A stretch of 64,000 nucleotides of DNA from Medakamo hakoo (lineage: Eukaryota; Chlorophyta; Trebouxiophyceae; Coccomyxaceae). Below the pieces are notes generated by a model. It made no database searches and was not told where the DNA came from. It was given only the letters and a program-made list of their open reading frames with translations. Shown one piece after another: positions 61,233 through 64,000 of the stretch; position 1 is the stretch's first letter, and each line of letters opens with the position of its first letter. Both the position numbers and the translations under genes were made by a program. The DNA is taken from positions 1,054,001 to 1,118,000 of the forward strand of contig CP089456.1 of the NCBI GenBank assembly GCA_026636295.1, given 5' to 3'.

Positions 61233-63239
61233 TCAGACCACCACTTTTTCAAACGCGACCCGGGACGCGACCAGCGCGTCGAAATCCGCTTCCATGCGCG
61301 TGGCCAGCTTGGAATACACCGTGTCGGCCGAGTTGTAGACCCGGCAGTTGGCGAAGATGCGGCGCACGTCCGCCACAAACAGGTCGAGCGTCGTGTAGAA
61401 GGTGCCCGCGTTCAAGCGCGCCTCGACAGTCGCCAAATCCATGGGGTCCCGGATGATCTGGTAGTAGTCCGGCACGTCGCGCGCGTCGACGGGCGCGGCA
61501 AACGGCCACGCGTCCTCGTGCGCCTTCACCTCCGCCAACAGCTCGGCCAGGAACGCGGGCAGCGTGTCGGCGTCGGCGTCCAGCCGCGCCCACGCCCGGC
61601 GGACGTAGACGGACGGGACGGGCGCCGCGCCGACCTGGGCCGGCCAGCCGGACTCGCGGACGCCTGGGATGGACAGCGGGTCGAGGCGGCCACGGGGCGG
61701 GAGCAGGGCGGGGACGGGCGGGGCGACGACGCCCGGGCGGGGAGCGCCCGGGCCCGGGTCGCCGTCTTTGGGAGCGGCGCCGCCGTCGTCGTCATCGTCC
61801 GGCTCGCGGAAGTGGGCCAGGCCCGGGTGGACGACGTGGGAGCGCGAGCGCGCGCGCACGGCCGCGTCGAGGGCCGCGCGCTGCGACGCGACGGCGGGCG
61901 GGAGGGCCGTGTACGGGACGTGGGCGTCCAGCACGCACTCCATGAGCGTGCCGCCGTCGTAGTCCTTGATGAAGCCGACCCACTGAAGTGTGTGGTTGGG
62001 GGGAGTTGAGAAGGGTGTGTGTGTGTCGCGAGAGGCGGGCGGGCGCGCTGAGAACGTGGGCGGCATGGATGGGGACCCCCGGCCGGGGTTAGGGCCCCTG
62101 ACGCCTTCCCTCCCCCCGTCTTCCAAAGACCCCCCCCCCCCCCCGCCTCCAAAAAAAAAAACACTCACCCGCTCCCGGGGCAGGCTGATCTCCTTGGTGA
62201 AGCCCTGCTTGGCGAAATACCCGACCGCGTTGTTGTCCGCGTACGTCAGCAGCGCTCCCAACCCGTCCCTGTCCCGCGCGGCCGCCTTGCAATGGTTCAT
62301 CAGGCGCGTGCCGAAGCCTTTCACCTGCTCCGACGCCATGACCGCACAGAACGCGACTTCGCCCAACGACGCGGGCGGCGGGAAGGCGCGGTAGGTGATG
62401 CCGCCCAGGACGGCCCCGCCACGGCGGACAATGGCGATGGAGCGGTGCGACCGGTCAAAGACCAGGCGGGCGATGTACTCGCGCGGCATGTTGGGCAGCT
62501 GGCGCGCGTACACGCCCTTCAGTCCGACGAGCCAGAGGGCTGTGGCGGGGGAGGGCGCGCCGTCGTGGCGCAGGTACACGAACGCCAGGTCGCCCTCCGC
62601 TTCCGCGCGGGCCAAGAAGGCCTCGCGCGCCATGTACGGGCCCAGCGCGGACGCGGACGTGGACGCCGGGTTGGCGGCGCCGCCTCGTCCGCCTCCACCG
62701 CCGGAGGAGACGATGGTGGACATGATGACGGCGCCCGACGCGCGTGTGGCGGAGGGCAGGCGGGGTGGTGGGGGTGGAGGCGGTGGGAAGTCGTGGCGCG
62801 TGGCCGTGCCGATGGCGGCCGCCGTCGTCGCCGTCCCATTCGACGCCGCCCGGTCGCCGTTGGCCGCCGGGTCGGGCACCGCCTGTGTGATGTGATGTCG
62901 CGTGGAGGGAGCGGTGTGAGGCGCGCCGTCGCGGTCGTGTGGGAGGCGAGGCACGAGGAGGGGGTGGGACCGGGTTGAAAAAAAAACGCAGTGGCGGGTG
63001 CTCTTCCTCTCCCGCCGCCACGCTCCGACACGGCGCTGGATTCTTCCGCCCGCCGCAGGCGAGGCGGCTGTGCACCCGGCCTCTCGCCTGCATGCGCGGC
63101 CAAGCATGTCGACGGGTGGAAGGCGCGCCGCTTTCCCACCTTTCTCCGCCCCACCTTCTCGCATCGCCCGAATTCCCAACCCCATCTCCCTCCTCCGTCG
63201 CACCTCCACTTTTTGGCGCTTGGCCGGGGAGTCCTCCAT
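61233..63239 (-). CDS. GCN5: Histone acetyltransferase GCN5
   Basis: Catalytic subunit of SAGA/ADA complexes, acetylating histone H3 lysines. Minus-strand exons 63204-63239, 62169-62882 and 61233-61982 join in phase 0 for 499 residues. The start MEDSPAKRQKVE includes a basic nuclear signal. The acetyltransferase domain has LKGVYARQLPNMPREYIARLVFDR, GEVAFCAVMASEQVKGFGTRLM with the acetyl-CoA loop QVKGFG near residue 198, and LLTYADNNAVGYFAKQGF. The C-terminal bromodomain shows WPFAAPVDARDVPDYYQIIRDPMDL and ANCRVYNSADTVYSKLA. A Pro/Asp-rich linker separates the two. Intron 1 is 321 bp. Confidence 0.96.
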   Translation of the reverse strand: MEDSPAKRQKVEVRRRREMGLGIRAMREGGAEKGGKAARLPPVDMLGRACRREAGCTAASPAAGGRIQRRVGAWRRERKSTRHCVFFSTRSHPLLVPRLPHDRDGAPHTAPSTRHHITQAVPDPAANGDRAASNGTATTAAAIGTATRHDFPPPPPPPPRLPSATRASGAVIMSTIVSSGGGGGRGGAANPASTSASALGPYMAREAFLARAEAEGDLAFVYLRHDGAPSPATALWLVGLKGVYARQLPNMPREYIARLVFDRSHRSIAIVRRGGAVLGGITYRAFPPPASLGEVAFCAVMASEQVKGFGTRLMNHCKAAARDRDGLGALLTYADNNAVGYFAKQGFTKEISLPRERVSVFFFGGGGGGGSLEDGGREGVRGPNPGRGSPSMPPTFSARPPASRDTHTPFSTPPNHTLQWVGFIKDYDGGTLMECVLDAHVPYTALPPAVASQRAALDAAVRARSRSHVVHPGLAHFREPDDDDDGGAAPKDGDPGPGAPRPGVVAPPVPALLPPRGRLDPLSIPGVRESGWPAQVGAAPVPSVYVRRAWARLDADADTLPAFLAELLAEVKAHEDAWPFAAPVDARDVPDYYQIIRDPMDLATVEARLNAGTFYTTLDLFVADVRRIFANCRVYNSADTVYSKLATRMEADFDALVASRVAFEKVVV

Positions 63240-63482
63240 GGTTGCGCGTGGACTGCACGTGTGCGTGGCCTCCAGCCGCGAGATGTTCAGAAGGAAGGCG
63301 CGGCCCTGGCGCGCCGCGGGACTGGGCTGCGCGCGCCGCGCCTGTTCTGCGAAGAAAACTCGTGTTTGCGCCTTCACTGTGTTACACATTCATTGTCTGT
63401 GTGTTTCGTCCGGCGCCAGCGTCAGGGCGCACGTCAGGGCGCGGCGCGGGCGGCCAGCGCCCGTCCACACACCCAGCCAGCC
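63240..63482. promoter_or_regulatory. Divergent promoter region, GCN5 / proline-rich gene
   Basis: 243 bp between divergent starts; GC-rich with no clear motif. Confidence 0.4.
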
Positions 63483-64000
63483 ATGGACGACGAGCTGGCC
63501 GCCTTCTTCTCCGAGGTGGCCGAGGTCGAAAAGGCGGTGGCAGCCGACGGCGGCGGCGAAGCCAATGCTTCAGAAGAGCCAGCAGCCAAGCTGCCGCCAC
63601 CGCCGCCACCTCCGTCTGGCAAGCTGCCACCGCCGCCAGGTCCCGGGCCATCCAGCGCAGGCGGCGACAAGGTGAGAGATTGACGGGGAATGGACGGCCG
63701 TCGTTCCCTCACGTGTCGCAACGCGCCCGCGTGCGCTGCCAACCCGCGCTCACCATGCCCATTCCATCCCACACCCCCAGGCCGGCAAGCTGCCGCCGCC
63801 GCCGCCGCCGTCGGTACCTGCGGCCGCTAAGCTGGCGCCTCCACCACCACCTGCGGCCAAGCTAGCGCCCCCTCCACCGCCTGGCCCGGCTGCACCCCCA
63901 CTGCCGCCCCCACCCGGCCCGTCCCTCCCGCCGCCCGGCGTCGCCGGCCCGCCGCCCGGCTACTTCCAGCCGCCGCCGCCGGTGTACGGAGGAGGAGGAG
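63483..64000 (+). CDS. Proline-rich protein, N-terminal part
   Basis: Exon 1 63483-63671 joins in phase 0 to an exon starting at 63781 that runs off the window. The start MDDELAAFFSEVAEVEKAVA is a short amphipathic acidic helix. The remainder is Pro-rich with AAKLPPPP and AAKLAPPPPP-type repeats and ends YFQPPPPVYGGG. Similar acidic-helix plus proline-rich heads occur in splicing-related proteins that bind WW domains, but no domain is visible here, so no function is given. Confidence 0.6.

Overview
This is a nuclear segment from a strongly GC-rich, gene-dense eukaryote, almost certainly a green alga. Plastid and plant-lineage genes show this: granule-bound starch synthase, a CURT1/CAAD thylakoid protein, an ACR11-type double-ACT protein, plant-type diaminopimelate decarboxylase and a TSPOON-like adaptor subunit. 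An SSNA1/DIP13 homologue points to a lineage that keeps, or recently kept, centrioles or cilia. I cannot assign a class or genus from the sequence. Introns are mostly 80-800 bp, start GTGAG or GTGCG, are C-rich before a CAG acceptor, and number 0-4 per gene. About 32 recognisable genes and three gene fragments lie on both strands, often as divergent pairs 100-450 bp apart or convergent pairs.

Layout. 1-11 kb: diaminopimelate decarboxylase (cut by the window edge), F-box/LRR-like protein, ceramide synthase, spermidine synthase, GNA1, KDEL receptor and CYP51. 11-24.6 kb: an Ala-rich coiled-coil protein, UBP6/USP14, a TPR-PB1 protein, a TSPOON-like longin, ACR11, a DnaJ and an MCRS1-type FHA protein. 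24.6-36.3 kb: a CofD/YvcK-family protein, adenosine kinase, a RAD7-like LRR protein, farnesyltransferase beta, CURT1, an inositol polyphosphate kinase and a lumen-type TPR protein. 36.3-55.4 kb: xanthine dehydrogenase, SSNA1/DIP13, a conserved protein with a possible SUFU-like domain, an RRM protein, a cytochrome b5-fusion front-end desaturase, Sec24 and granule-bound starch synthase. 55.4-64 kb: an orphan first exon (possible MFS transporter), a 3' fragment of a trehalose-phosphate synthase/phosphatase, a complete one-lobe transferrin with a membrane anchor, a truncated AKR2-like gene, a rhodanese, GCN5, and the start of a proline-rich protein.

The genes are ordinary housekeeping functions (lysine, polyamine, sterol, sphingolipid and purine metabolism, secretion, chromatin, plastid biology) and do not form one pathway. 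I found no mobile element, virus-like element, CRISPR array, rRNA or tRNA. The least ordinary stretch is 55.4-60 kb, where three incomplete genes cluster around the transferrin. A second point of interest is the recurrence of GT-rich tracts, read on the coding strand, just downstream of many stop codons. Exon borders were placed by hand from splice consensus, reading phase and recalled family motifs; no search was run.
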